From JAVBTR01 sp031556065 (GTDB lineage: Bacteria; Bacillota; Clostridia; Christensenellales; Aristaeellaceae): 26,026 bases of DNA. How positions within the stretch are numbered: position 1 is the first letter of the stretch; each line of letters begins with the position of its first letter. Positions 14,811 to 22,510 of this stretch are shown here, one piece after another. The position numbers were made by a program, and so were the translations under genes. Location of the stretch: assembly GCA_031556065.1 (NCBI GenBank), contig JAVBTR010000048.1, forward strand, positions 1-26,026, given 5' to 3'. The notes under the pieces were generated by a model, which saw nothing but the letters and a program-made list of their open reading frames with translations, was not told the DNA's origin and did not search any database.

Positions 14811-16354
14811 AGCCGGACCCCCTTTAACACGCGCTTTCTGGTTTGAGGATTGATCCGGCGCTCTATCCAGGTTAAAAGCAAAATAACCAGGTAGGTCAGC
14901 AAAAAATAAATAATAGCAACAGAAATCAAAGGAAAGAAAGCTTCAAAGGTTTTGCTTTTTATAATATCGCTGACCTTGGTCAAATCCTGAACGGCGATGT
15001 AGCCTACCACCGAAGTCATTTTCACCATGGACACAAATTCACCCGAATATACCGGCAATACATGCACAGCCGCCTGGGGCAGAATGATCCTTAAAAAGGT
15101 TTCCAGCTTGCCAAAGCCAATAGCCTGGGCTGCTTCCCTTTGGCCTTTATCCACCGCAGCGATTCCTGTTCGAAACATTTCGCAGGTATAGGCGCCAAAG
15201 TTCATCGAAAAGGCGATAATGGCCACCACCACGCCGGAAACATTGGTTTTGGCCAGCACCACATAAAACAGTACCATCAGAATCACCAGTGTAGGAATTC
15301 CCTGCACTAGGCGTACATACACCTGGCTAATCACCCGCAAGGATTTACGCTTAGTTCTTCGCATGGCGCACAGCAAAGTGCCCAGCAGGGTACCCAGCAC
15401 CATGGCACTAAGTGAAATAGTCACCGTTATTTGAAGGCCGCTCAAAATCATTTCCCAGCGGTTTTCTTCTATAAATGTGCGTTTAAAACTGTTCTTTATT
15501 CCCTGCAAAGAAAAAGACGATACTGAATCCAAAGTGGCTTCCAGGCCAATACTGGTTCGAAGCACCACCAAAACAGCGCCTCCTACGTAAACCGGCTGGG
15601 TAAAGTCCACCGCTTTTCTTCTTTCTTCCGTTACAGTCATGCAGCAGCCAGCCACGTCAATCTTTCCCGATTGCAGCGCCTCCACCCGGGCCGCCATGTT
15701 CACCGGCACCAATTCCAAACGATAGCCCATCCGGTAAGCAATATGGCGCATTAAATCCACATCATAGCCCGCCTGTTTTCCGTTGGCCAAATACATCATG
15801 GGCTCCGAAACCGGATCAAACCCGAATTTAATCACTGGGGCGTTTGAATCAAAGGGCAGTTCGTCTAAAACCTTTTGTTCCTCTGGTCCATTGAGCCACT
15901 TATCCAATAACCGTGCCATGGTTCCATCTTCTTCTAGCTCCACCATGGTTCGGCAAACAGGCGCGTATAAGGGCTCATTTTTTCGCATGCCAAAGGCATA
16001 CTCTTCATCGCTGATCCGCTGTGGAAAAAGTGCTAACTCCGGCGTATTGTTCACCATGACCAAAGCCAAAGGCTCATCTGTATAAACTGCGTCTGCCCGG
16101 CCACTTTTAACGGCCTGGGCAAGGGTACCCAGATCATCCAGCGCTTCGAACTTAATGCCGGAAGCCATCTGGTTCATCTTTTCCTCCGCGTTTGCCAAAT
16201 AGGATGTATGGGTAGCAATGGTGGTGCCATCAAAATCCGAAAAACTTTTGAACTGCTTGCCTTGTGTCTGCCCAGCGCAGCCGGAAAGAATCAATAAAAG
16301 CACCGCCAGGGCAATGGGCCCCAAAAACCGTTTCTTATTTTGCAACCCTTTCAC
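14807..16354 (-). CDS. Permuted solute-binding domain fused to amino-acid ABC permease (copy 2)
   Basis: This lipoprotein-anchored fusion has 515 residues from the GTG at 16354, which I chose because AAAAAGGA precedes it and the signal peptide then starts normally. TTG codons at 16345 or 16393 are alternatives. The lipobox is ILSGC with Cys26. Residues about 38-154 correspond to the second lobe of an SBP_bac_3 domain, ending EEDGTMARLLDKWL. Residues about 174-267 correspond to the first lobe (IKFGF, GYDVDLMRHIAYRMGY, GKIDVAGCCMTVTEERRKAVDF). The lobes are therefore in reversed order. From about residue 295 on there is a HisM/GlnP-type permease with the docking loop EAAQAIGFGKLETFLRIILPQA. It overlaps the signal-peptidase fusion gene upstream and the ATPase gene downstream, so it belongs to the SipW operon. 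The substrate is probably a polar amino acid or derivative. Confidence 0.88.
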   Translation of the reverse strand: MKGLQNKKRFLGPIALAVLLLILSGCAGQTQGKQFKSFSDFDGTTIATHTSYLANAEEKMNQMASGIKFEALDDLGTLAQAVKSGRADAVYTDEPLALVMVNNTPELALFPQRISDEEYAFGMRKNEPLYAPVCRTMVELEEDGTMARLLDKWLNGPEEQKVLDELPFDSNAPVIKFGFDPVSEPMMYLANGKQAGYDVDLMRHIAYRMGYRLELVPVNMAARVEALQSGKIDVAGCCMTVTEERRKAVDFTQPVYVGGAVLVVLRTSIGLEATLDSVSSFSLQGIKNSFKRTFIEENRWEMILSGLQITVTISLSAMVLGTLLGTLLCAMRRTKRKSLRVISQVYVRLVQGIPTLVILMVLFYVVLAKTNVSGVVVAIIAFSMNFGAYTCEMFRTGIAAVDKGQREAAQAIGFGKLETFLRIILPQAAVHVLPVYSGEFVSMVKMTSVVGYIAVQDLTKVSDIIKSKTFEAFFPLISVAIIYFLLTYLVILLLTWIERRINPQTRKRVLKGVRL

Positions 16355-17831
16355 CCCTTTTTTCCTTTTTCTTTGTCTTTGGATTTTTATCAAAAAAATC
16401 CATAATGGGTTTGTAGTAGAAGATCAGCAGTGTGGGCATTAAAAGAAACAGCATCCGCCCCAGCACCGTATTTGCAAACAGCACAATCACGCCCAGATAA
16501 CGGTTGGTGCCAGCTAAACGGCCATATACCCAACCAGCCTCCACGGTGTCCTTCATTACATCCGGTATGGCATCCTGGGGGTAGTTGGATATATCGCAAT
16601 CGTATACCAGCATGCCAGTTTCTTCGTTTAAGGTGATGCTCTTCACCTGCCGCACCTGAATGGCTTTCACCCCGTCCTTATATAAAACAATATCTCCTTC
16701 ATTAATGGCTACATATTGATCTACCTTTTCAAAAAAAGCAATATCGTTTTCCTTAATGGTTGGCTCCATGGTGCTGGATGCGAAAATATACGGGATATAT
16801 CCCAGCACTGCCGTTTCCTTTTCGGGTGACGCATAGGAAAATGCCAGCAGCACCACGTTAATAAGCAGCATGAACCCAATGGCAATCACCATTACGATAC
16901 TCATGGCTGTGCCCAGAATATCCTTTTCATGCTTTATAACATACAGCTTTTCCAACTGCTCCTTCTGCTTTTTCACCGCCCGGTAAGTGCTTTGGCTGTC
17001 TATGACAATGGTTGTTCCGTCGCCCTTTGCCTTGGAAAGCTTGGGAGATTGTGTCAATTGAGGCAGGTTGAACAGCCCCGCGGTACGGGTGGCCCTGAAA
17101 ATAATGAAGAAAAAGCCCAGGATTGCCAATATCAGCATCAATACCCCGTACCAGCTGCCTCCGATGGGCAAAAACAGATTCAATGGGGTTCTCATTAAAT
17201 CCCGGTTACTGATAACAGCATAATACCCCATAGGAATTTGTATATAGAACAGCAAAAAAGCCGTAAGGGCTACGCCATTGCGGGCGTTGCGCTTGGTGAG
17301 CCCTAACAGGGAGATCACCATGGTAGCTATCAGCAGCATAAAAATATTCAACGCTCCCGCCAAATACAGGGTAACCAAATACACGTACACAAAGGGGAAC
17401 TTGAGTATGGAAGCCATGGCCACAGCCACCCCAAAACCCACCGTATACATATAAAGCTGGATTACATATTGCAGCAAAAACTTCACCAGCACCATGGAAG
17501 GTACCTTGTAGCCCAGCTGCACCAAATTATACCAGCTGTTATTCCCTACCTCCCGGTAGGAAACCCCGTCATACTTAAGCCAATCGTAGCCTAATGTCGC
17601 AAGAAAAGAAACGATCAGAAAAATAAATGTAGTAGAAAAATAGCTCAAATCCACCAAATAGGCGGCTTCATCGGCCAAAACACTTTTCTTTAAAGATTGT
17701 AATATAAAATAGATAGCAAAGGAAAGCATCCCCGTAAATACGCCAAAGGCTGTCATGGTACGTAGGCTGTTACGGTTTTCATAATAGCCGTAGCTGCGTT
17801 CCTTTTCCAGCAGGTTCATTTTATAGATCAT
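16335..17831 (-). CDS. ABC-2-like membrane protein fused to a degenerate SipW-type signal peptidase domain
   Basis: This 498-residue membrane protein has in residues about 28-246 some seven hydrophobic helices, in an order like an ABC-2 type permease. A cytoplasmic stretch (247-305) and another helix (307-333) follow. Residues about 340-447 then align with the signal peptidase I/SipW fold, before a last helix (448-473) and a very basic tail. The nucleophile motif is ASSTMEPT (351-358), so the Ser preceding Met is replaced by Thr354. The general-base motif (THR in SipW) is QVR, with Val393 in place of His. Asp413 may match the conserved KGD aspartate. It is thus probably a pseudo-peptidase. 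It overlaps the upstream pseudo-ATPase gene by 11 bases and the downstream transporter fusion by 20, so it should be made as part of one complex with SipW and the pseudo-ATPase. Confidence 0.8.
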   Translation of the reverse strand: MIYKMNLLEKERSYGYYENRNSLRTMTAFGVFTGMLSFAIYFILQSLKKSVLADEAAYLVDLSYFSTTFIFLIVSFLATLGYDWLKYDGVSYREVGNNSWYNLVQLGYKVPSMVLVKFLLQYVIQLYMYTVGFGVAVAMASILKFPFVYVYLVTLYLAGALNIFMLLIATMVISLLGLTKRNARNGVALTAFLLFYIQIPMGYYAVISNRDLMRTPLNLFLPIGGSWYGVLMLILAILGFFFIIFRATRTAGLFNLPQLTQSPKLSKAKGDGTTIVIDSQSTYRAVKKQKEQLEKLYVIKHEKDILGTAMSIVMVIAIGFMLLINVVLLAFSYASPEKETAVLGYIPYIFASSTMEPTIKENDIAFFEKVDQYVAINEGDIVLYKDGVKAIQVRQVKSITLNEETGMLVYDCDISNYPQDAIPDVMKDTVEAGWVYGRLAGTNRYLGVIVLFANTVLGRMLFLLMPTLLIFYYKPIMDFFDKNPKTKKKEKRGERVAK

Positions 17832-18861
17832 CTTCAGCCACCGCCTCTGCTTGCTCTTCCAGCTCCAATAAGCTCTGCTCCATTGGTGTTTCCTGGCTTA
17901 AAAGGGCCTTAAAAGCCTCCTCCATGCTCTTTTCGCAAATATTCAGGCTTGTATATGGCACACCTGCCTTTTCTAGGGCTTTTAGAATCTTGCGGTAGTG
18001 ATCCGGTTTATCCCCATACACCGAAATTCCATCGCTGTCGCAAACCGCCATAAGCGAGGCACATCTGGTGTTAATGGCCTGACAGGCCTCATCTGGTACA
18101 GGCGTTTTTATCTGGCATAGGCGCCTGTCCCACCGCTCCATCATTTCTGCCCCCTGACCGTAGTCCAGCAGCCGTCCCTTATCCAAAAAACCTACATGAG
18201 TGGCCACCTGCTGGGCCAAATCGCACTGATTAGTAGCAAGAAGGGTCGTCTTGCCCGAATCCGTCAGCATTTCAAACAATCTTTTCATGGCCGCAAAATA
18301 GAAGAACGGCACCTGGGCATGGGAAAAATCCGCCAGAATCAAAACCCCATCGGTTTTCAGCGCCAGCATTAAGTTTAAAATCATCCGTTCAACAGGGCTC
18401 ATGTGCCGGATATATTTGAAGCACAGCTGGCACAAATCCAGTTCCAGCATCAGTTCTAGCCAGAAAATCTGCCTTTTTGCATCGTTTTTAATGGTATGCT
18501 TGGAGGCAAACATCAGCCAGGATAGGCCCTGCATATGATCGCACACCATTTTTTGATCGTTAACGTAATTGATATGGGATAGTATCAACCGCTTTTTTTG
18601 CATCATCCCCAAGCCAATCAAAGCGCATTTCCCGCTTTCATATGGCTTTAAATTGCCGATAATCTCCATTAAAAGCTGCATTTCAAAAGGCTCCGTACCC
18701 AGAATAACCACCCGTTCCCCCTGGGCCACATCCAATGAAACATCTTGAATCACCCGCTGCCTTTGCCCGTCCGCAAATTGATAACATTCCATGCTGGAAA
18801 TATGGGTAAGGGCTATCATATGCTGGGTATCCATTTGAAAGCCTTCGGGTAATCTTTGCAT
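17821..18861 (-). CDS. ABC-type pseudo-ATPase
   Basis: This 346-residue cytoplasmic protein has the layout of an ABC ATPase (IQDVSLDVAQGERVVILG, then PYESGKCALIGLGM) but has lost every catalytic motif. The Walker A position is GTEPFEMQ (55-62), with no lysine. The signature position is HMSPVERM instead of LSGGQ. Walker B is VLILADFS, with Phe179 in place of the catalytic Glu. The switch His is replaced in LLATNQCD. About 100 C-terminal residues (247-346) are acidic and of unknown fold. It starts 4 bases after sipW; an in-frame ATG at 18834 with GAAGG 7 bases before it is an alternative start. It is probably the regulatory or scaffold partner of the neighbouring ABC-2-like membrane protein. 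It is not a transport motor on this evidence. Confidence 0.8.
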   Translation of the reverse strand: MQRLPEGFQMDTQHMIALTHISSMECYQFADGQRQRVIQDVSLDVAQGERVVILGTEPFEMQLLMEIIGNLKPYESGKCALIGLGMMQKKRLILSHINYVNDQKMVCDHMQGLSWLMFASKHTIKNDAKRQIFWLELMLELDLCQLCFKYIRHMSPVERMILNLMLALKTDGVLILADFSHAQVPFFYFAAMKRLFEMLTDSGKTTLLATNQCDLAQQVATHVGFLDKGRLLDYGQGAEMMERWDRRLCQIKTPVPDEACQAINTRCASLMAVCDSDGISVYGDKPDHYRKILKALEKAGVPYTSLNICEKSMEEAFKALLSQETPMEQSLLELEEQAEAVAEDDL

Positions 18862-18864
18862 GTC

Positions 18865-19431
18865 CTATTTCCCCCATATATCCGGCAGAGTAATCACATA
18901 AACAAACTCACGCAGCACCCTGTCCGGTGTAAGCAGTTCAAAATCTGGATCGTTAAGGGGGTTATCCCCTTTTGTCCGATAAGCCACAGCGCCTAAATCA
19001 TCCCGTGCAACTTCAATAATACGGTGTGTCACCACAGTACCGTTTGTAAACCGGAAGGTAACAATCTGCCCCTCCTTTAAAGTCTGGGCATCTACCGGAA
19101 CCCGGGTTATAATATAGCTGCCAATAGGCAATGTGGGCACCATGGAGCCAGTTTCCACCTGAAACAGGCTGTACCCAAACACCGTAGGGATTTCCCCCCG
19201 CTGTTTGGCTTGGATGCCAGATGCCAGCACCACGATCAGGCAAAGCATCACAACCCCAAAAAGTCCATTGCCAATAATCCCCGCGATTCTTTTGGCCTTG
19301 GATTTAGGCTGTTTTTGCATTAACCCTTCTTTTTTTAGCTGTCTGGCTGTTTTCCCAGCTTTGGTCAGTTCAAGAAGGGCCGCTACTTCCTCACGGGCCT
19401 TCTCCTGTTCATCCATTTCAAGTTCGTACAA
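18865..19431 (-). CDS. sipW: SipW-type (ER-type) signal peptidase I
   Basis: This 188-residue membrane peptidase has a cytoplasmic N-terminal part of about 48 residues, a transmembrane helix (49-73), and a catalytic domain with the complete ER-type/SipW set. These are Ser96 in ETGSMVPT, the His136 general base in VVTHRIIEV (Lys in ordinary bacterial SPases), and Asp156 and Asp161 in RTKGDNPLNDPD. In Bacillus, SipW releases TasA and TapA. The obvious substrates here are the three secreted proteins encoded just upstream. I chose the TTG at 19431 because AGGAG lies 8 bases before it, whereas the ATG at 19416 has no ribosome-binding site. It is the first gene of a five-gene overlapping or nearly contiguous unit reaching 13737. 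Confidence 0.92.
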   Translation of the reverse strand: MYELEMDEQEKAREEVAALLELTKAGKTARQLKKEGLMQKQPKSKAKRIAGIIGNGLFGVVMLCLIVVLASGIQAKQRGEIPTVFGYSLFQVETGSMVPTLPIGSYIITRVPVDAQTLKEGQIVTFRFTNGTVVTHRIIEVARDDLGAVAYRTKGDNPLNDPDFELLTPDRVLREFVYVITLPDIWGK

Positions 19432-19484
19432 AGCGTCAGCTCCTGTTGCTATTATGATCCGCTGCCCAAAAAAGCTTCTGATTT

Positions 19485-19513
19485 ATATTAGCATTTCAAA
19501 CGTCCATATGCAA
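19485..19513 (-). promoter_or_regulatory. Possible weak promoter of the sipW operon
   Basis: On the minus strand TTGCAT (19508-19513) and TAATAT (19485-19490) are 17 bases apart, downstream of a terminator and about 55 bases before the sipW start. The match is poor (3/6 and 4/6), but the position fits a separate promoter for the peptidase operon. Confidence 0.3.
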
Positions 19514-19518
19514 GAATT

Positions 19519-19565
19519 AAAAAGCAAGCTGCACGAGCCGCTCTAAAGCCGCCTTACAGCTTGCT
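19519..19565 (-). terminator. Rho-independent terminator after the matrix-protein genes
   Basis: On the minus strand a perfect 9-bp stem (AGCAAGCTG / CAGCTTGCT, outer arms 19557-19565 and 19523-19531) is followed by a run of five T (19519-19523). The 25-base interior contains two GCGGCT copies. It lies 5 bases after the stop of the 542-residue secreted protein and so separates the matrix-protein operon from sipW. Confidence 0.75.
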
Positions 19566-19570
19566 TGTGG

Positions 19571-21199
19571 TTATTCTTCCGGGTTCTGGAGCCCTTCTCC
19601 GCCAAGGGGGACGGAAAGGCTTTCCACCGTCTGTACTGGTATCTGCTCTTGGGCGGCTTGCTGCAAAAGAACAACAGGCGGTTCCTGGGTGGCTTCCACC
19701 GGCTCCGGGGTTGGTGCTACGGTTGGTTCCAGCGTCGGCTCCGGCGTAGCGGTAGGCGCCTGCGTGGGGGTGGGCGTTGGCGTAGCGGTAGGCGCTTGTG
19801 TGGGAATGGGGGTTGGCACAGCAGTTGACACGGGCGTAGGCGCTGGTGCGGTTGTAGGCGCAGGTGTGGGCGCTGTTACCGTATCCCTTATATTAACCAC
19901 TTCGTTATAATTTTGAATAATACGTTCGTAGGCTACCAAGGCAGCATCGTATCTTGGTAAGTTATTGTTGTAATAGGTGGTCAGATCGTTAACGCTCTTC
20001 ACCAGATTGTTGTACGCCGTCTTAAAATTGGCCAATTCCGCTGCGGTATATGTCTTATAAGGATCATAGCTTGTTAAATATAAGTATAGTTCTTCCGCCT
20101 TGGAACTGTTCTTGGTGCTGCTTGTAATCGCGGCGGAGCTGCTGCCCACATAAGCCGCGTAATTGCCCGTAGGTGAAAATGCCGAATTGTAGACATAAGC
20201 AATAACACTGTAATCGGAACTAATCAGGGTAATCAATTCCCCCGCCCGTTTCACTTCATCGCTGTTCCAGGCGGTTTTGTTAGAAATCTGGGTTTTCAGA
20301 GTATCGGCGCTTTTGCGATAATATTCACTGTTGTATAGCCCTTTGGCTTCCGTCGCTTTGGCTACCATATCGGCCACCATGGTCCGCTCTTTTTCAATTA
20401 GCATGTTTATATCGGGATGCAAATCGAATATGGTTATAGGCTTGGGCGTAGGCGTTGCCGCTTGAGCCGCCTTAATAGCCAGCAACTCATCCCGCATGCG
20501 GATCAATTCTGTGTAATTGGTATCAATGCGATCCAGCGCCTCAACGGTAGCGGCATAAATACCCTGTGCCTCTCCAAGCCGCTTGTCCATCAAATCCGCG
20601 AAAGTAACCAAGGCGTTATAGGCTGTGGTGAATTCGCTAAGCTCCCATGATTCATAGTGCTTATTGGGATCGAAGGTTATTAAAAATGCGTACTGGTCCT
20701 CGGCCACGTTATTATACGCGTTGGCTTTGGCTGTAGCCTGATAGCCGATATTGTTAATCCAGCTTTGGTAATGGATAACCGTTGTGTTGTGGGTTTGGGA
20801 AGAGGTATAGTCCATAGAGATTTGGCTGTTCAATGTAGTGGCCACATTGCCATATTCTTGCTGTTTTGGGTTGAGTCCAGTCAGTTCCGCCACCAACCTT
20901 TTTATCTCGGAAACCAAATTTCCCGCGCTGGTTTCATACTTGCGGTTGCCATGCCTGGCTTCGATCTCGTCATGCATGGGGATAATGGTATCTCTGCCGC
21001 GGCGGACACGCTCTATAAGTGAATCTGCGCCAGGGTATCCCATGGCTGTGCTGGTGGGCGTCGCCACAGCTTCGGGGATCACCAAAGAGCCCTTCCCCGA
21101 AAAGGTGATGGTTTTCGTATAATAGGCGCCTGTTGCCACGGACAAAGCCATAGCTGCCAGCAATGTCAAAGCAAGCAAGGCACTGAAACGCTTTTTCAT
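19571..21199 (-). CDS. Large secreted SipW-type cargo with duplicated helical domain and Pro/Thr stalk
   Basis: This 542-residue secreted protein has a signal peptide (residues 1-24) ending VATGAYYTKTITFSG, a context like that of the two other SipW-type proteins here. Two helical domains of about 200 residues follow. The repeats are recognisable from FDPNKHYESWELSEF..AYNALV (176-198) against YDPYKTYTAAELANFKTAYNNLV (378-400), and from YAATVEALDRI..NY (215-229) against YDAALVAYERIIQNY (417-431). The first ends in a short Pro/Thr linker (249-254). Residues 443-500 are a Pro/Thr/Ala-rich stalk, then there is an acidic tail. There is no LPxTG motif or C-terminal anchor. It overlaps the 173-residue gene (ATGA) and has its own strong site (GGGAGG, 8 bases). 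It is probably an adhesin or matrix protein; the exact role is unknown. Confidence 0.8.
   Translation of the reverse strand: MKKRFSALLALTLLAAMALSVATGAYYTKTITFSGKGSLVIPEAVATPTSTAMGYPGADSLIERVRRGRDTIIPMHDEIEARHGNRKYETSAGNLVSEIKRLVAELTGLNPKQQEYGNVATTLNSQISMDYTSSQTHNTTVIHYQSWINNIGYQATAKANAYNNVAEDQYAFLITFDPNKHYESWELSEFTTAYNALVTFADLMDKRLGEAQGIYAATVEALDRIDTNYTELIRMRDELLAIKAAQAATPTPKPITIFDLHPDINMLIEKERTMVADMVAKATEAKGLYNSEYYRKSADTLKTQISNKTAWNSDEVKRAGELITLISSDYSVIAYVYNSAFSPTGNYAAYVGSSSAAITSSTKNSSKAEELYLYLTSYDPYKTYTAAELANFKTAYNNLVKSVNDLTTYYNNNLPRYDAALVAYERIIQNYNEVVNIRDTVTAPTPAPTTAPAPTPVSTAVPTPIPTQAPTATPTPTPTQAPTATPEPTLEPTVAPTPEPVEATQEPPVVLLQQAAQEQIPVQTVESLSVPLGGEGLQNPEE
19743..19810 (-). repeat. Short tandem repeat encoding the Pro/Thr stalk
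   Basis: A 36-base unit is nearly duplicated: GGCGTAGCGGTAGGCGC occurs at 19743-19759 and again at 19779-19795, and it is embedded in further TGGGCGTTGG-like degenerate repeats. Read on the minus strand it encodes a 12-residue PTPTPTQAPTAT-type repeat. Such stretches change length easily by slippage or recombination. Confidence 0.7.
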
Positions 21200-21717
21200 T
21201 GTTTTTGCCTCCCTTCTACCGTTACGGTATAAGAGAAACTAAAATCTTTATAGGTCTGAGCGTCTTCCCCATCACCAAGGTTCCAGCGAAACCCTAAAAC
21301 CATGTTGTTTACACTTTTTTGCGCATCAGCCAAGGTAATGGCAGTGCCGTTGCCAGCCGCTTCGCCATCCATTGTTATCATAAAACCAAAAGGCACTGTG
21401 CCTGTGGTTTGCACATTCAACGTTACAAATACATCCATTCTATCTACATCGCATTTCGAGGTGTCTATTTTTATGGTCCGGGTATAATCCTTGTTAGGTT
21501 CCATTCTTAGTTCATCAAAGTTCTGCGAAGCAGTTCCTGTGCCGTTTGCCGCCAGATCGAAAGCGGCGGTTTTTATTTCCCCGGAAAAAGAAAAAGCGGA
21601 ATGATAAGCCGCATCGGTACTCATCATTACCACTGTGATGGTGGCGACCAACAGCAAACAAAGCGCAATCCATTTTTGCGATCTTGCCTTCACTGTTTTC
21701 ACCACATCCCGTTTCAT
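21196..21717 (-). CDS. Small secreted SipW-type cargo protein (possible minor subunit)
   Basis: This 173-residue protein has a basic N-terminus, a hydrophobic segment (about 16-33) and an apparent SipW-type cleavage region STDAAYHSAFSFSG, similar in its AY..FSG pattern to the 542-residue protein. The mature part looks like a beta-sandwich (alternating hydrophobic strands such as MDVFVTLNVQTTG and FSFSYTVTVEG), as in camelysin/TasA relatives. The ribosome-binding site before the ATG is poor, which together with the two upstream hairpins suggests far less of this protein than of the TasA-like one. It may be a TapA-like accessory or anchor, but there is no direct similarity to claim that. Confidence 0.75.
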   Translation of the reverse strand: MKRDVVKTVKARSQKWIALCLLLVATITVVMMSTDAAYHSAFSFSGEIKTAAFDLAANGTGTASQNFDELRMEPNKDYTRTIKIDTSKCDVDRMDVFVTLNVQTTGTVPFGFMITMDGEAAGNGTAITLADAQKSVNNMVLGFRWNLGDGEDAQTYKDFSFSYTVTVEGRQKQ

Positions 21718-21761
21718 TATCGATTAACTTTATTTCTACGCCCATAGGCGATGGTTACAGG

Positions 21762-21808
21762 GGCAAAAGCTTGCGCTTTTGCCAAAGGATGTACCGCTAG
21801 AGTACATC
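21762..21808. other. Two adjacent intergenic hairpins after the TasA-like gene
   Basis: The first hairpin is a perfect 9-bp stem (GGCAAAAGC 21762-21770, GCTTTTGCC 21775-21783) with a 4-base loop. The second is a 7-bp stem (GATGTAC 21788-21794, GTACATC 21802-21808). Neither is followed by a T-run on the minus strand, so they are more likely to stabilise or process the mRNA, or to terminate only in part, between the major and the minor secreted proteins. Confidence 0.6.
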
Positions 21809-21831
21809 GTTGCCGCGAATCCTGTTACTAA

Positions 21832-22302
21832 TTACTTAGCAACACCAGACGCCGTTTTCCCTTCGTCAACAGAGGTGGCATTCAGCTTGATATCGAACGT
21901 GGTGGCCGCACCGGCGATCTTGCCTTCATCGTAATCATATTCTACGGTGAACTTATAGATCTTGGATTGGTTCACACCAAGAACGATTTTAGCGTTAGTA
22001 TCACAAGAGATGGTCAGACCTGCAGGTGCATTTTTTGCAAGAGCAGCTTCCATATCGATGGTGGCACTCACTTCAGAAGCGTTTTTCACCGTGATGGTAT
22101 ATTCAGCTTTGTCCCCAGGCGCGAGATTTACGTTCATAGTAAATTTCGTGTCCTTGGCTTCGGCTTTCACATCCCAAGTCTTGGTGGTAACGCTGACGCC
22201 TGTGATAGTGTCAACATTGCTTGTGTACGCGGCCATCGTGCCGGCGGTGAGAGAGGTGACCAGAGCTAGGATAAGAGCGGCGGTGAGAAGGAACTTTTTC
22301 AT
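21832..22302 (-). CDS. TasA/camelysin-like secreted protein, probable fibre or matrix subunit
   Basis: This 156-residue secreted protein has a signal peptide (MKKFLLTAALILALVTS) followed by LTAGTMAAYTSN. This is the GT.A.(Y/F) context typical of SipW substrates such as TasA, CotN and camelysin. The mature 130 residues are strand-rich (KAEYTITVKNASEVSATIDMEAAL and similar patterns), consistent with the Ig-like fold of TasA relatives, though the protein is shorter than Bacillus TasA (about 260 residues). AGGAGGG lies 9 bases before the ATG. It is the first gene downstream of tandem c-di-GMP-I riboswitches and likely the most highly expressed product of the operon. Confidence 0.75.
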   Translation of the reverse strand: MKKFLLTAALILALVTSLTAGTMAAYTSNVDTITGVSVTTKTWDVKAEAKDTKFTMNVNLAPGDKAEYTITVKNASEVSATIDMEAALAKNAPAGLTISCDTNAKIVLGVNQSKIYKFTVEYDYDEGKIAGAATTFDIKLNATSVDEGKTASGVAK

Positions 22303-22423
22303 AAACAGAAACCCTCCTATAAAATTTAATTAGAAACTTAGCTCATGCAAATCTGGTTACACATACATTGAATACCTAGCATATCAAAGCATGTGTTTCC
22401 AAGTATGCATAACGAGATCTGTC

Positions 22424-22503
22424 AGATGGTAGCTGGCGATCATGCGCTTACGCGTTTAGACCCTATAGCTTTGCGTCACGCCCTTTCGGGCGCTTTGCCA
22501 TGA
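22424..22503 (-). promoter_or_regulatory. c-di-GMP-I (GEMM-I) riboswitch, gene-proximal copy
   Basis: Read on the minus strand, the element has GGCAAAG, a P2-like hairpin CGCCC-GAAA-GGGCG, the invariant GTGACGCAAAGC, then TATAGGGTCTAAACGC with a small GTAA hairpin (CGC-GTAA-GCG), then GCCAGCTACC. The outer ATGG/CCAT can pair as P1. This is the class I c-di-GMP aptamer architecture, with the conserved GACGCAAAGC core and the GAAA tetraloop. About 120 bases of AT-rich leader follow before the TasA-like start. I see no clear intrinsic terminator in it, so the expression platform is undefined. Confidence 0.88.
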
Positions 22504-22510
22504 GCACCTT

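Noticed and set aside
19571..19760. Sortase (LPxTG) anchor at the C-terminus of the 542-residue protein
   Set aside because: No LPxTG-like motif, hydrophobic segment or basic tail is present; the end is acidic.
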